From: an uncultured Acidimicrobiales bacterium
Lineage (GTDB): Bacteria; Actinomycetota; Acidimicrobiia; Acidimicrobiales; SZUA-35
Direction of reading: 5' to 3'
DNA length: 64,000 nucleotides
NCBI GenBank assembly: GCA_937997485.1
Contig: CALKTH010000037.1
Coordinates: forward strand, 1 to 64,000
Part shown: piece after piece, positions 8,246 to 16,958 of the stretch
How positions within the stretch are numbered: the stretch's first letter is position 1
How the letters are laid out: each line of letters opens with the position of its first letter
Position numbers and translations under genes: made by a program
The notes under the pieces: model-generated
What the model saw: the letters and a program-made list of their open reading frames with translations, nothing else
Databases searched by the model: none
Told to the model about the DNA's origin: nothing

Positions 8246-9136
8246 TCACGGCTGGGGCGAGCGCGAGACATCGCTCAGGCGTTGGAGCACCTCGATACCT
8301 CGTTGGGCGAGGTCGGGGTGGCCGTCGGGATTGGCTTGGTAGGCAAGGCAGAGGCTCAATGCCCAGCCTTCCGCTCGAAGCCAGCAGGCATCGTCGACGT
8401 CGAGTGCGTGGTGGAGCGCCGTTCGACCGGTGTCGGTGAACAGGGTGTGGGCGATGGCGAGATCGCAGGCAGGGTCACCGCAGGTGATGTCGCCGAAGTC
8501 GATGATGGCGGCGAGTTCACCCTCGTGCAGCACGACGTTGGCAGGGTGCAGATCGCCGTGGAGCCACACCGGCGGGCCGTCGTGCGGCGAGGCGGCGCAC
8601 GCTTGCTCCCAGCGCTCGGTCAATCGTTGGCGGTCGATGAGCGTGGGATTGATCGTGGCGATCGCGGCCCGCGTGCGCTCGTCCCGTTCGACAAGCGGCA
8701 TACCCCGGTGGGGATTCTTGGGCGCGTCAGCGGGAGCCGGTGTGTGCAGCGCCTGCAAGAAGTCGCCAAGGCGGGTCGCTTCGCTCACCTCATCGTGCAT
8801 GGGTTGAGAGAGGCCATCAGTGCCCTCGATCCAGGGGCCGATCGTCCACGCCCAGGGGAAATCGAGTGCACCAGAGGGCACGCCGATGTGAAGGGGAGCC
8901 GGAATGGGAAGCGGCAGGCGGAGCGCAAGCTCGGGAAGCCAGCGAATCTCGTGGGCGATGAGCTCGGCACCGGTCTGCCGGCAGGGCACTCGCACCATGA
9001 GGTCGTCGCCGAGCCGGAACATGTGGTTGTCCCATCCCGACCCGACGTGACGGAGCTCGAGATCGGCGAGGGAGGGGTGCTGCTCGGCGAGCAGGGCGCG
9101 CACCAGGACGGAATCAGGTTCGGTGCGTTCGAACAT
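8246..9136 (-). CDS. Aminoglycoside-phosphotransferase-family kinase
   Basis: This 296-residue APH-fold protein shows a complete catalytic set: the nucleotide-binding lobe DNHMFRLGDDLMVRVPCR (about 36-53), the Brenner motif WLHGDLHPANVVLH at 191-204 and the metal site IIDFGDITCGDPACDLA at 211-227. Its substrate is unknown; members include macrolide and homoserine kinases and many uncharacterised proteins. It begins 9 bp after dapC, so it is probably the last gene of the miaA-dapF-hflX-dapC transcription unit. Confidence 0.85.
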   Translation of the reverse strand: MFERTEPDSVLVRALLAEQHPSLADLELRHVGSGWDNHMFRLGDDLMVRVPCRQTGAELIAHEIRWLPELALRLPLPIPAPLHIGVPSGALDFPWAWTIGPWIEGTDGLSQPMHDEVSEATRLGDFLQALHTPAPADAPKNPHRGMPLVERDERTRAAIATINPTLIDRQRLTERWEQACAASPHDGPPVWLHGDLHPANVVLHEGELAAIIDFGDITCGDPACDLAIAHTLFTDTGRTALHHALDVDDACWLRAEGWALSLCLAYQANPDGHPDLAQRGIEVLQRLSDVSRSPQP

Positions 9137-9145
9137 GGGAGGAGA

Positions 9146-10273
9146 TCAGCCCAGAGCGGCCTGCACTCGGGCGAGTGCCTCGTCCATCATCTCGTCTGGC
9201 TGGACGACCGCGATGCGGACGTGGCCTGATCCCTGGTCGCCGTAGAACTCGCCGGGGCTGACGAGAATCCCGGCGTCTCGGGCCAGGTGTTCGGTGAGCG
9301 CCCATGCGTCACCACCGGGTGCTGGCACCCACAAGTAGAAGCCACCCTTGGGTAGCGCTACCTCGATGCCGTACTCCTTCATCACCGCTTGCATCGCCTG
9401 CAGTCGACGTTCATACCGATTGCGTTGGGCCCGAACGTGGTTCTGGTCCTTGAAGGCGGCAATCGCTGCTGCCTGAACCGGGCCCGGCGGCATGAATCCC
9501 GCATGCTTACGAATTTCGCTGATGTAGTGAATGAGCTCGGGGTCACCGGCATAGAAGCCTGCCCGGGCGCCGGCGAGGTTGGATCGCTTGGAGAGCGAGT
9601 GCACGGCGATGACGCCTTCGAGTCCGTGCTGCAGAATCGAGCGTGGCTCTTCGTCCCACGTGAACTCGATGTAGCACTCGTCGCTCAGCACGGGCACGTC
9701 GTTGGCGCGCCCCCACGCGGCCGCGGCTTCGAGATCGTCCATGCCCCCAGCGGGGTTGCCGGGCGTGTTGACCCAAAGACAGAGGGCGCGTTCGGCGTCG
9801 GCGGGGTCGATGGCGGTGAGATCGATTTGCCAGTCGTCGTCGACAGGGACGGGCACCGCTCGGCAGCCAGCGAGCGTGGCTCCCATGGCGTAGCTCGGGT
9901 AGGAAATCGCCGGGTAGAGAACCGTGTCGAGGTCCGGGCGTCGCAGGCGGAGCCATTGGGGCATCCCGGCGACGACCTCTTTCGAGCCGATGGTTGCCCG
10001 CACGTCCTGCTCGGTCAGCTCGGTACCGACCATGCGGTTGAGCCAGCGGGAGGCCGCGCCGCGGAACGCTGGTGTGCCGATCGAGGGCGGGTAGCTCCGC
10101 TCCGAGCCCGACTCGCCCAGTGCCTTGACCACCGACTTGGGCGGCGCATCGCACGGCGTCCCGATCGACAGATCGATGAGACCGCCGGGATGGGCAGAGG
10201 CGATCTGCTTGATGGGATCGAGGCGATCGTAGGGATACGGCGGCGGGACGAAGGGTTCGGCCGGTGCGGTCAT
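9146..10273 (-). CDS. dapC: Succinyldiaminopimelate aminotransferase DapC
   Basis: The 375-residue fold-type I PLP aminotransferase fits the actinobacterial DapC family, which converts N-succinyl-2-amino-6-ketopimelate to N-succinyl-LL-DAP. Evidence includes the N-terminal PYDRLDPIKQIA, the SIGTPCDAPP and RSYPPSIGTPAFR segments, and the PLP-lysine region HSLSKRSNLAGARAGFY. The C-terminal LVSPGEFYGDQGSGHVRIA includes the substrate-carboxylate Arg. Its ATG overlaps the hflX stop by 4 bp (ATGA at 10270-10273). With dapE and dapF nearby, a DAP function is strongly supported over a generic aminotransferase. Confidence 0.88.
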   Translation of the reverse strand: MTAPAEPFVPPPYPYDRLDPIKQIASAHPGGLIDLSIGTPCDAPPKSVVKALGESGSERSYPPSIGTPAFRGAASRWLNRMVGTELTEQDVRATIGSKEVVAGMPQWLRLRRPDLDTVLYPAISYPSYAMGATLAGCRAVPVPVDDDWQIDLTAIDPADAERALCLWVNTPGNPAGGMDDLEAAAAWGRANDVPVLSDECYIEFTWDEEPRSILQHGLEGVIAVHSLSKRSNLAGARAGFYAGDPELIHYISEIRKHAGFMPPGPVQAAAIAAFKDQNHVRAQRNRYERRLQAMQAVMKEYGIEVALPKGGFYLWVPAPGGDAWALTEHLARDAGILVSPGEFYGDQGSGHVRIAVVQPDEMMDEALARVQAALG

Positions 10274-11688
10274 TCGACCGTTCCTATCACGACATCGGCC
10301 AGGCGGAGAGCTGATGCCTCCTCCAACCGGGCAACGACCTTCATGCCCTCGTCGGTCGACTCCTCGCTGACCACTTCGCCCTCACGGTGAATGGCGGCCA
10401 GCATGTCGCCTCGAGCCCACGGCACGAAGAGCTCGTAGACCGAGGAGAGTTCGCGAAGCCGATCGGCAATGGCGTCGAGTAGCTCATCGATGCCTTCACC
10501 CGTGTGGGCGGAAACGGCGACCGATCCGGGATGTTGGCGGGCCAGCCGGGCTGAAGCGCCCACGAGGCCGTCGGGATCGGTGCGATCTGCTTTATTGAAC
10601 ACCAAGAGTTCGGGAACTTCGGCGCCACCGATTTCGGCAAGGACTTCTCGCACGGCGTCGATGTGGCCCTGCGGATCGGGACCGGCGCCGTCGACCACGT
10701 GCACGAGAAGATCAACCTCGGCTGCGGCTTCGAGTGTGGACTTGAATGCGTCGACCAGTTGGTGCGGAAGCTTGCGCACGAAACCGACGGTGTCGGTGAT
10801 GAGGATCTTCTCGCCACCAGGAAGCTGCGCCTGCCTGGTGGTGGGATCCACGGTGGCGAACAGACGGTCTTCGATCTTCACGTCGGCGCCAGTGATCCTT
10901 CGCAAGAGCGTCGACTTGCCGGCATTCGTGTAGCCGACGATGGAGATCGTGCGGAACGGTGAGCGGTGACGGGCCTTGCGTTGATTGGCGCGCCGAGAGG
11001 TGATGCCGTCGAGGTCCCGTTCGAGCTTGTGCATTCGTCGGACGAGTCGCCGACGATCCACTTCGAGCTGGGTTTCACCCGGACCGCGGGTGCCAATGCC
11101 GCCACCCTGCTGGCTGTAGTTCTTCTTGCCCCGGAGACGCGGAAGGCGATACCGGAGCTGGGCCAGCTCGATCTGAGTCTTGCCCTCGGTCGAGGTGGCG
11201 TGCTGGGCAAAGATGTCGAGGATGACGGCCGTGCGGTCGAGCGCCGTGCGGTCGAGCATGCGCTCGAGGTTGAACTGCTGGGCCGGCGAGAGCTCATCGT
11301 CGAACACCACGGTGTCGGCGTCGATCGCCCGTGCCGCATCGCCGATCTCGTGAACCTTGCCCTTGCCCACGAACGTGGCCGGGTCGGGTCGATCCCGCCG
11401 CTGGGTCAATCGGTCGAGTGCGTCGGCGCCCGCCGTGTCGACGAGGAGGGCGAGCTCATCGAGCGAGGCTTCGGTCTCGAGCTCGGTCTGGGTGCCGTGC
11501 GTGACACCCACGAGCACGATGCGCTCGCGGAAGCTGCGATCCAAGAAGCCGGACTCGTCGTCGAGCGCGTCGCGTCCGAACTCACCGAGGGCTCCACGGT
11601 GGGTGCCGATTCCATCGACAACTTCGACCTCGGAGAGCTCTTCGTCTCCGATCACTTGATCGTCAGCGTGCTCGTTTTCGATGGTCAC
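10270..11688 (-). CDS. hflX: Ribosome-associated GTPase HflX
   Basis: A 472-residue HflX-family GTPase. The HflX N-terminal domain carries DPATFVGKGKVHEI and VFDDELSPAQQFNLE, then a glycine-rich linker with SQQGGGIGTRGPGETQLE. The G domain follows: G1 GYTNAGKST, the switch region with FATVDPTT, G3 DTVGFVRKLP and G4 FNKAD. HflX binds 50S subunits and rescues or dissociates stalled ribosomes. The start used is GTG 11688, which overlaps the dapF stop (GTGA, 11685-11688); the longer ORF would run deep into dapF. A 50-residue acidic N-terminal stretch precedes the conserved domain. Confidence 0.93.
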   Translation of the reverse strand: MTIENEHADDQVIGDEELSEVEVVDGIGTHRGALGEFGRDALDDESGFLDRSFRERIVLVGVTHGTQTELETEASLDELALLVDTAGADALDRLTQRRDRPDPATFVGKGKVHEIGDAARAIDADTVVFDDELSPAQQFNLERMLDRTALDRTAVILDIFAQHATSTEGKTQIELAQLRYRLPRLRGKKNYSQQGGGIGTRGPGETQLEVDRRRLVRRMHKLERDLDGITSRRANQRKARHRSPFRTISIVGYTNAGKSTLLRRITGADVKIEDRLFATVDPTTRQAQLPGGEKILITDTVGFVRKLPHQLVDAFKSTLEAAAEVDLLVHVVDGAGPDPQGHIDAVREVLAEIGGAEVPELLVFNKADRTDPDGLVGASARLARQHPGSVAVSAHTGEGIDELLDAIADRLRELSSVYELFVPWARGDMLAAIHREGEVVSEESTDEGMKVVARLEEASALRLADVVIGTVE

Positions 11689-12485
11689 GAAACCTCGATC
11701 GTGCCAACGAAGGTGGCCGGTCCGGTGAGGAACACGGTGTCCGGCAGCTCGGCGTCGCCGAGCTCCACCGTTGCTGAACCGCCGGGCATGGCCACGTTCA
11801 CCTTCTGGTCGACGAGGTCCCATTGGCGTGCTGCCCACGCGGCAGCACAGGCGCCCGACCCGCAGGCCTCGGTGTAGCCAGCTCCTCGCTCCCAGACGGA
11901 GAGGCGCAGGCTCTGTCGATCGGTCACGTTGATCAGGTGCACGTTGATGCCATCCGGGTAATCGGCCTCGACCACCGGGCCGACCGTTCGGATGTCGTAC
12001 GCCATGGCATCGTCGACCAGGGCGACAAGATGGGGATTGCCGATGGATACGCCTTGTTGCCTTTGCACGGCCACGTCCATGTCGTCGAATTGGTTCGAGG
12101 GTGGCGGGCCGGCGACTGCGGGGCCCATGTCGACTCGGACCTGTGCCGTCTTCGCTCGGCGATCAGGCTGCACGTCGAGCGTGCGCATGCCGCCGTCGGT
12201 CCGAACGGTGAAGCGGTGCTCCTCAGTGAGATCCAGATGCCGGAACAGCGCTTGACCGACACAACGAAGCCCGTTGCCGGAGACTTCGGGACGGCTTCCA
12301 TCAGAGTTCCACAGGATCATGGACCAGACGTCTTCGCCGAGTTGCTCGAGTGAAATCAGTCCGTCGGCACCGAAGCCTCGGCGTCGATCGCAAAGAGCAA
12401 TGGCATCGGTGGCGTCAAGAGCCCGTGGTGGGCTGACAGCGATGAGGAAGTCATTGCCGAGGCCGTGGTGTTTGGTGAGTTGCAC
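11685..12485 (-). CDS. dapF: Diaminopimelate epimerase DapF
   Basis: The 266-residue enzyme interconverts LL- and meso-DAP. Both catalytic cysteines are visible in their motifs: SGNGLRCVGQAL and EACGSGACAAAWA. The N-terminus TKHHGLGNDFLIAV is the family start. GTG 12485 is chosen because it gives the canonical MQLTKHHGLGNDF and has GAAG 7 bp upstream; a TTG at 12503 is the alternative. The much longer ORF start would run antisense-free through miaA and is rejected. It lies 34 bp after miaA and overlaps hflX by 4 bp. Confidence 0.93.
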   Translation of the reverse strand: MQLTKHHGLGNDFLIAVSPPRALDATDAIALCDRRRGFGADGLISLEQLGEDVWSMILWNSDGSRPEVSGNGLRCVGQALFRHLDLTEEHRFTVRTDGGMRTLDVQPDRRAKTAQVRVDMGPAVAGPPPSNQFDDMDVAVQRQQGVSIGNPHLVALVDDAMAYDIRTVGPVVEADYPDGINVHLINVTDRQSLRLSVWERGAGYTEACGSGACAAAWAARQWDLVDQKVNVAMPGGSATVELGDAELPDTVFLTGPATFVGTIEVS

Positions 12486-12519
12486 TGTGGTCTTCGCAGT
12501 CAAGACAGACAGTCTCTCA

Positions 12520-13482
12520 TCATCTGGACTGTTCGCCCCACCAGATTCCCACTCGGTCGACCAGATCTGGAGCGGAGGCATCGAACCACTCGATCCGTGG
12601 ATCTCGCCGGAACCAGCGTTGCTGGCGTCGAGCGAACCGCTTGGTGCGCTGATTCGCGAGCTCGATCGCCTCGTCGAGTGTGCTCTCCCCCTGCAGGTGA
12701 TCGGCGAGTTCGCGGTAGCCGAGCGACTGCAGAGCGGTCTTGGAGAGGGGCTCGACTTCGGCCAACAGGGAGGCGACCTCGTCGACAAAGCCGGCAGCCA
12801 GCTGCTCTCGATATCGGGCGGCGATGCGCTCGTCCATCACGCCGCGGTCGATCTCAAGCCCCGCTTGGGCAAAGACCGACGGCGGGTAGGCGTCCATCCC
12901 CGGGCCAAACGACGAAAAGGGTCGGCCCGAGCCCAGGCACACCTCGAGCGCCCGAACCACCCGCCGGCGATTGTTGGGCTCCATCTTTCCGGCGCCAACC
13001 GGATCCAGCTCCTTGAGCTCCTGCCAGAGCCGCATGGTGACGGCGTCTTCCAGGCCGGCACTCTGACGTTTCGTGCGATCGAGATCGTCATGGTCGTACT
13101 TCGCCTCGAGCTCCGCGCGCACCTCCGGAAACTGACCGGGAAGCTCGAGTTCATCAACGATGGCCTGCACGTAGAGTCCCGTGCCTCCGACCATGATCGC
13201 CGTGCCGTCGCGAGCCTCGATGTCGACGAGAGCGGAGCGAACTTCCGCCACGAAGCGAGACATGTCGTACTCCTCGCTTGGTTCAACGACGTCGATGAGG
13301 TGATGCGAGATGCCAGCGCGTTCTTCGACGCTCGGCTTTGCGGTCCCCACATCCATGCGCCGGTACACCGCCTTGGCGTCGGCCGAGATGATCTCAGCTC
13401 CTTCGACTTGTTGAGCCAGGGCCACCGCCAACCCGGACTTGCCCGAAGCGGTCGGCCCAACGATCGCAAGCGGGGGTCGCAT
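12520..13482 (-). CDS. miaA: tRNA dimethylallyltransferase MiaA
   Basis: The 320-residue protein transfers dimethylallyl to A37 of tRNAs reading UNN codons. Motifs seen: the P-loop IVGPTASGKSGLA at the N-terminus, EIISADAKAVYRRMDVGTAKP, the DVVEPSEEYDMSRF segment, and the MVGGTGLYVQAIVD motif. It also has the family C-terminus KRFARRQQRWFRRDPRIEWF. ATG 13482 gives the canonical start MRPPLAIVGPT. It is the first gene of the miaA-dapF-hflX-dapC block. miaB, which acts on the MiaA product, lies at 37-38 kb. Confidence 0.94.
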   Translation of the reverse strand: MRPPLAIVGPTASGKSGLAVALAQQVEGAEIISADAKAVYRRMDVGTAKPSVEERAGISHHLIDVVEPSEEYDMSRFVAEVRSALVDIEARDGTAIMVGGTGLYVQAIVDELELPGQFPEVRAELEAKYDHDDLDRTKRQSAGLEDAVTMRLWQELKELDPVGAGKMEPNNRRRVVRALEVCLGSGRPFSSFGPGMDAYPPSVFAQAGLEIDRGVMDERIAARYREQLAAGFVDEVASLLAEVEPLSKTALQSLGYRELADHLQGESTLDEAIELANQRTKRFARRQQRWFRRDPRIEWFDASAPDLVDRVGIWWGEQSR

Positions 13483-13572
13483 GCGTGCAGGATGCCAGCA
13501 CCAACCTTTGATCGGCACGGCGCAGGACTCGGGCGCCCGGAACTTCGAGAGCGGTTGCGTCGTTGATGGCCT

Positions 13573-13749
13573 ATGAATCCCGCCCGAACAATCATCGACG
13601 CTTTGGCCGCTCGGCGCACCAAGAAAGCGAAGCGGCGACAATTCTCGTTCCACGCTCACTCCGGTAGCGGCCGAGTCCGGGCCGAGAACCCGGAGACCTT
13701 CAACGGCTCGCTGCACCCCGGTCAGCAACAGAACGGTCCGACGATCTAG
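13573..13749 (+). CDS. Small basic hypothetical protein, 58 residues
   Basis: A short open frame runs from ATG 13573 to TAG 13749. It has about 76% G+C at third codon positions, as expected for real coding sequence here. The product is strongly basic at the start (ARRTKKAKRRQFSFHAH) with a Gln/Asn/Gly-rich end. It is divergent from miaA (90 bp) and upstream of the SOS box. No strong Shine-Dalgarno site is seen. It fills most of the otherwise gene-free 13483-13880 interval; besides it and the promoter/SOS box, nothing else is seen there. No family is recognised. Confidence 0.4.
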   Translation: MNPARTIIDALAARRTKKAKRRQFSFHAHSGSGRVRAENPETFNGSLHPGQQQNGPTI

Positions 13750-13846
13750 AGGCGTTCGGGCGGCGCCTCGAAGTAGGACCCGATTTCGCTCGTCGTCGAT
13801 GGTTGTTGATTAACGCTAAACAACTCTCTTTTCTGGATTATATCGT

Positions 13847-13872
13847 TGTAGTCGAACACTCGTTCGACTACA
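13847..13872 (+). promoter_or_regulatory. LexA/SOS box in the promoter of the HNH endonuclease gene
   Basis: A perfect 11-bp inverted repeat (TGTAGTCGAAC / GTTCGACTACA) is separated by ACTC. Its core TCGAAC-N4-GTTCGA (13852-13867) equals the actinobacterial LexA consensus. It is 8 bp upstream of the ATG at 13881. An unusually AT-rich stretch (13808-13846, with GGATTATAT as a possible -10) lies just before it, so LexA binding would cover the transcription start. Confidence 0.85.
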
Positions 13873-13880
13873 CTCGATCC

Positions 13881-15391
13881 ATGGGGATGGCGGAACTGTC
13901 TCAAGCGATCACAGCGCTCGTTGAACAAGAGCCAGCGGCCGTGACGGACGAGGCTCTGGCCAAGTTGCTCGTCGAACTCGAGGAGGCTCAAACCCGGTTC
14001 GATGCGGCGCAGATGGCGTTCCTCGTTGAGGCCAAGCGCCGCAAGCTCGGGCAGCGGAACAACGTCCGCAACGACGCCAACTGGCTTGCCGACGCCACTC
14101 GCCAAGGTCGGCGCTCAATGGGCAGCCGCCTGAAGACTGCCGACGACCTCATCCATCGGCTCCCGAAGTCTTCAAGGCGATGCAACTCGCCGTGATCTCC
14201 ACCGAGCACGCCCGCCTGATCCGGCGACACATGCTGCGTCGAGGCCTCCGGAGCGCCGCGATTCGCGATCAAGCGCTGTTTCTCGACTGGGCCCAAGAGC
14301 AGTGGCCGGTCTTCGAACGCAACATGGCCATGTGGGCCATCGCCAACGACCCGATTGATCCACACGAAGAGGCTGACCGGGCCTTCGCCGACCGCTACCT
14401 CGTCTCATCCCAAATCGGCGAGTCGGTCTTGGTCGAAGCCATGGTCCCCGCGTTGATGTGGGAACAGGTCATTGTGGCCTGCCAACCACATGTCGACCGC
14501 ATGTTCAAGGAAGATTGGGCCGAGGCGCAGAATCGACTCGGCCCAGATGCTGAGATCACGTCGGCTGACCTTTTGCGAACTGACCGCCAGCGATTCCTGG
14601 ATGCGCTCGTGACCGTTTCCCGAGCGTCGCTCGGCGCCGACGACCCTGGCGCACAGATCGTGGTCAATCTCGTCGCCGACCTGGCATCCGTCGAGAACGC
14701 TGCCAATCGGCGGGAAGCCGCCATTGCCCGCCGCGAAGAAGAGCGTGTGCGAGCCCAAGCCGAACTCGCCCGGCAAGCCGCAGCGAGAGCCGAAGAGGCC
14801 AATGCGGCCGCTGACGCCGACGGAAACGCTGACCAAAACGGCCTGTTGGACGAGACCGCCTTCGACGAAGCCGAGTACGACGACTGGATGCTTGATCTCA
14901 GCTTGTCCGATGCGTACGACGCCGGGGTGCCCCTGCCGTATGTCCCGATCAAGGACCAGCCAGGCTTCGTCGACACGCTGCCAGCGATGCGCCGCCTGGC
15001 CCAGGCCGAAGGCGTGTTGGAATCTCAACCCATCCACCAGGACGTCGAGAGCATGCGATGCCGGACAGAGTCAGGCCTCACCATCTCCCCCGACACGGCG
15101 CTGATGGGCGTGCTCGCCGGCACCATCCGACGATTCACTCTCGACCTGCCGAGCCTCGACTTCGAGGCAAGTTCCAAGGCCCGGCTCTTCGAAGGGGCCA
15201 AACGCCTCGGGATCATGATCCGCGACGAACACTGCCAGGGCATCGGGTGCGATACGCACTCATCGAAGTGCGAGGCCGACCACATCGTCCCCCACTCGAG
15301 GGGCGGACCCACGGTCCCGACGAACGGCGATGCGAAGTGCGCGCCGTGCCACCGCTGGAAGACCCGAACCGAAGCCCTCGGTCTGGCCTGA
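13881..15391 (+). pseudogene. DUF222 / HNH endonuclease (13E12-type), frameshifted near 14163-14165
   Basis: The gene reads as two overlapping frames that together make one protein of about 503 residues, the usual size for DUF222-HNH proteins. Frame one (ATG 13881) covers the N-terminal DUF222 part, with VELEEAQTRFDAAQMAFL and NDANWLADATRQGRR. It ends its homologous part at ...DDLIHRLP. Frame two resumes exactly with EVFKAMQLAVISTEHARLI, the expected DUF222 continuation. One base is missing just before 14165 (CCGAAG where CC-N-GAAG is needed). The C-terminal HNH motif CEADHIVPHSRGG...CAPCHRW is intact. It may be a real inactivating deletion, a sequencing error, or recoding. It is SOS-controlled by its upstream box. 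Confidence 0.85.
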
Positions 15392-15443
15392 AGCGAGTTC
15401 TTCGCGAGCCATCTGCTCTAGCAGCGTGTCCTAGGGTCTTCCA

Positions 15444-16142
15444 ATGCGGCCTCGAGTGCTGATTTGGTTCCCGATTGGGTTCATCGTCTTGCTCCTGAGC
15501 GCGTGTTCGTTCATCACCGAGAACGCAGATGGCACAAGGTCGGACATCGAAGCCGAGCGCGACAGGGTTGGAGCGCAAGACATCGGCCCCGGGGTCTTCG
15601 CCGATCTCGACCTCACACCAGCAGACCCTGACGACATCGACTTCGGCGGTCCGCTGACCGAGCTCCGCCTCCTCGAACCTGGCGATCGACGAGCCCTGCC
15701 ACAAGACTTCGTCTTCGGAGAAGTACTCGCCGAGCGCCACCTCTTCCGCCTCGAGGGACCGACCGGCAGCATCGACTACTTCGCCGTTCGAGTATTCAAC
15801 GACGATCCAGACGTCTTCCCCGGCGAAGAGTGGATCATGGACTGCACCGCCACCGTTTCGACGAGCGGAGGGGGCGCCGGATGTGGAGGCGAACTCGATG
15901 TCGCGAGATCCCGCCAGTCCACCGCAGGTGCGATGAGCAGCCAGGACGAGTTCATTCTCGACCTCCACGGCGGCTCTGATGCAATTGCCTTCGTCGTGGA
16001 AGAAAAAGACCGGCGTATTGGCATTCTCGCCGTCGGCGGGTTCGGCGCCTACGCCAGCGCAAGATGTCCGCGGAGCGCACGGCTTCTCACGATCTTCAAC
16101 GACGGAACGACTCGCGAAGAGGCAATCGACAACATGTGCTGA
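15444..16142 (+). CDS. Putative lipoprotein, hypothetical
   Basis: A 232-residue protein with a lipoprotein signal: the hydrophobic stretch VLIWFPIGFIVLLL is followed by lipobox LLSAC with Cys21, so it is probably anchored on the outer face of the membrane. The mature part is acidic and contains five further Cys, including CTATVSTSGGGAGCGG, which could form disulfides. No domain is recognised. It follows the HNH gene by 52 bp and is convergent with the next APH gene. Confidence 0.65.
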   Translation: MRPRVLIWFPIGFIVLLLSACSFITENADGTRSDIEAERDRVGAQDIGPGVFADLDLTPADPDDIDFGGPLTELRLLEPGDRRALPQDFVFGEVLAERHLFRLEGPTGSIDYFAVRVFNDDPDVFPGEEWIMDCTATVSTSGGGAGCGGELDVARSRQSTAGAMSSQDEFILDLHGGSDAIAFVVEEKDRRIGILAVGGFGAYASARCPRSARLLTIFNDGTTREEAIDNMC

Positions 16143-16144
16143 AC

Positions 16145-16159
16145 GTGGTCGCCGACCAC
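16145..16159. terminator. Hairpin between convergent genes
   Basis: GTGGTC (16145-16150) and GACCAC (16154-16159) form a 6-bp stem with a GCC loop. It lies directly after the lipoprotein stop and before the convergent APH stop. There is no T-run, so this would be a U-less actinobacterial-type terminator at best. Confidence 0.3.
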
Positions 16160-16169
16160 AGGCCAGCAA

Positions 16170-16949
16170 CTACGGCACGAGCAGCGAGCCCAGGTGATAG
16201 TGGTCGAGGCGGATGAGGTCGGTGCGGGTGTCCGTCGCTTCCTCGTAGGTCTCGAAGAACAGGAACACGGCATCGCCGCCAAGATTGCGTTGCACGCTGC
16301 GCTGCGCAATCGCAAGGTCGAAGTGGCGGTCGACCACCCGCATCCCGCCAAGGTCGACCACACCCGTGAGCTCTCCCTGGTCGAGCAGGATGTTCGGCAA
16401 GCTCGGATCACCGTGGCTGATGACAAGTTCCTCATCAAGGGGTCGGCCCTGACGCCAGATCGTAAGCAGCTCCTCGGGCGCATACCGGGAGTAGGGCTCG
16501 GGCAGATCCGTGGCGTCCACGGCACCCCGTTCGACCGAGCCTGTCAGCAGATGGGCCAACCCATCCCAACCACCGGCGAACGGTGCGCCGCCAATGGGAA
16601 GCGCGTGCAGTGCGGCCAGCGTCTTGGCCGCCCCGTGAGCCGCGGCCTCCGCGTTGCCATGCAGGTCAACTCGGTGAGCGGGCACACCGGCAAGCCGCTC
16701 AGTGATCAGCCAACCGTCCGGCAGTAGATCAACGACACCGGCGCACGGAAACCGTTCGTGCAACCAGCGCCCGTTCGTCGCTTCCTTCGTCAACGACACC
16801 AATTCGTCGATCGGCGCCCATTTGATGGCATGACCGTCCGTCAGCCAGACCCGACTCGAGCCCGGACTGGTGGCTGGAAGTTCCTCCCAAATGTCCAAGG
16901 GTCCGACGAGGTCGATGACGTGGTCAGGCACCTCAGGGGAAGATTGCAC
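16170..16949 (-). CDS. APH(3')-like aminoglycoside phosphotransferase family protein
   Basis: The 259-residue protein most resembles the true aminoglycoside 3'-phosphotransferases among the window's four APH homologues. It has ISHGDPSLPNILLD near 178-190 and VVDLGGMRVVDRHFDLAIA near 197-215, matching the APH(3') pattern in which the activation segment and DLA follow the metal Asp. GTG start at 16949, 9 bp after the preceding hydrolase gene. Whether it confers antibiotic resistance cannot be told from sequence; many chromosomal homologues have other or no known substrates. Confidence 0.8.
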   Translation of the reverse strand: MQSSPEVPDHVIDLVGPLDIWEELPATSPGSSRVWLTDGHAIKWAPIDELVSLTKEATNGRWLHERFPCAGVVDLLPDGWLITERLAGVPAHRVDLHGNAEAAAHGAAKTLAALHALPIGGAPFAGGWDGLAHLLTGSVERGAVDATDLPEPYSRYAPEELLTIWRQGRPLDEELVISHGDPSLPNILLDQGELTGVVDLGGMRVVDRHFDLAIAQRSVQRNLGGDAVFLFFETYEEATDTRTDLIRLDHYHLGSLLVP

Positions 16950-16958
16950 GCTGCCAGG

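Noticed and set aside
12486-12788. Long N-terminal extension of dapF.
   Set aside because: It overlaps miaA codons in another frame and is Ser/Arg-rich without similarity; the family start is at 12485.
13803-13880. Upstream in-frame start for the HNH gene N-terminal part.
   Set aside because: It would translate through the AT-rich promoter and the SOS box; ATG 13881 fits the family start.
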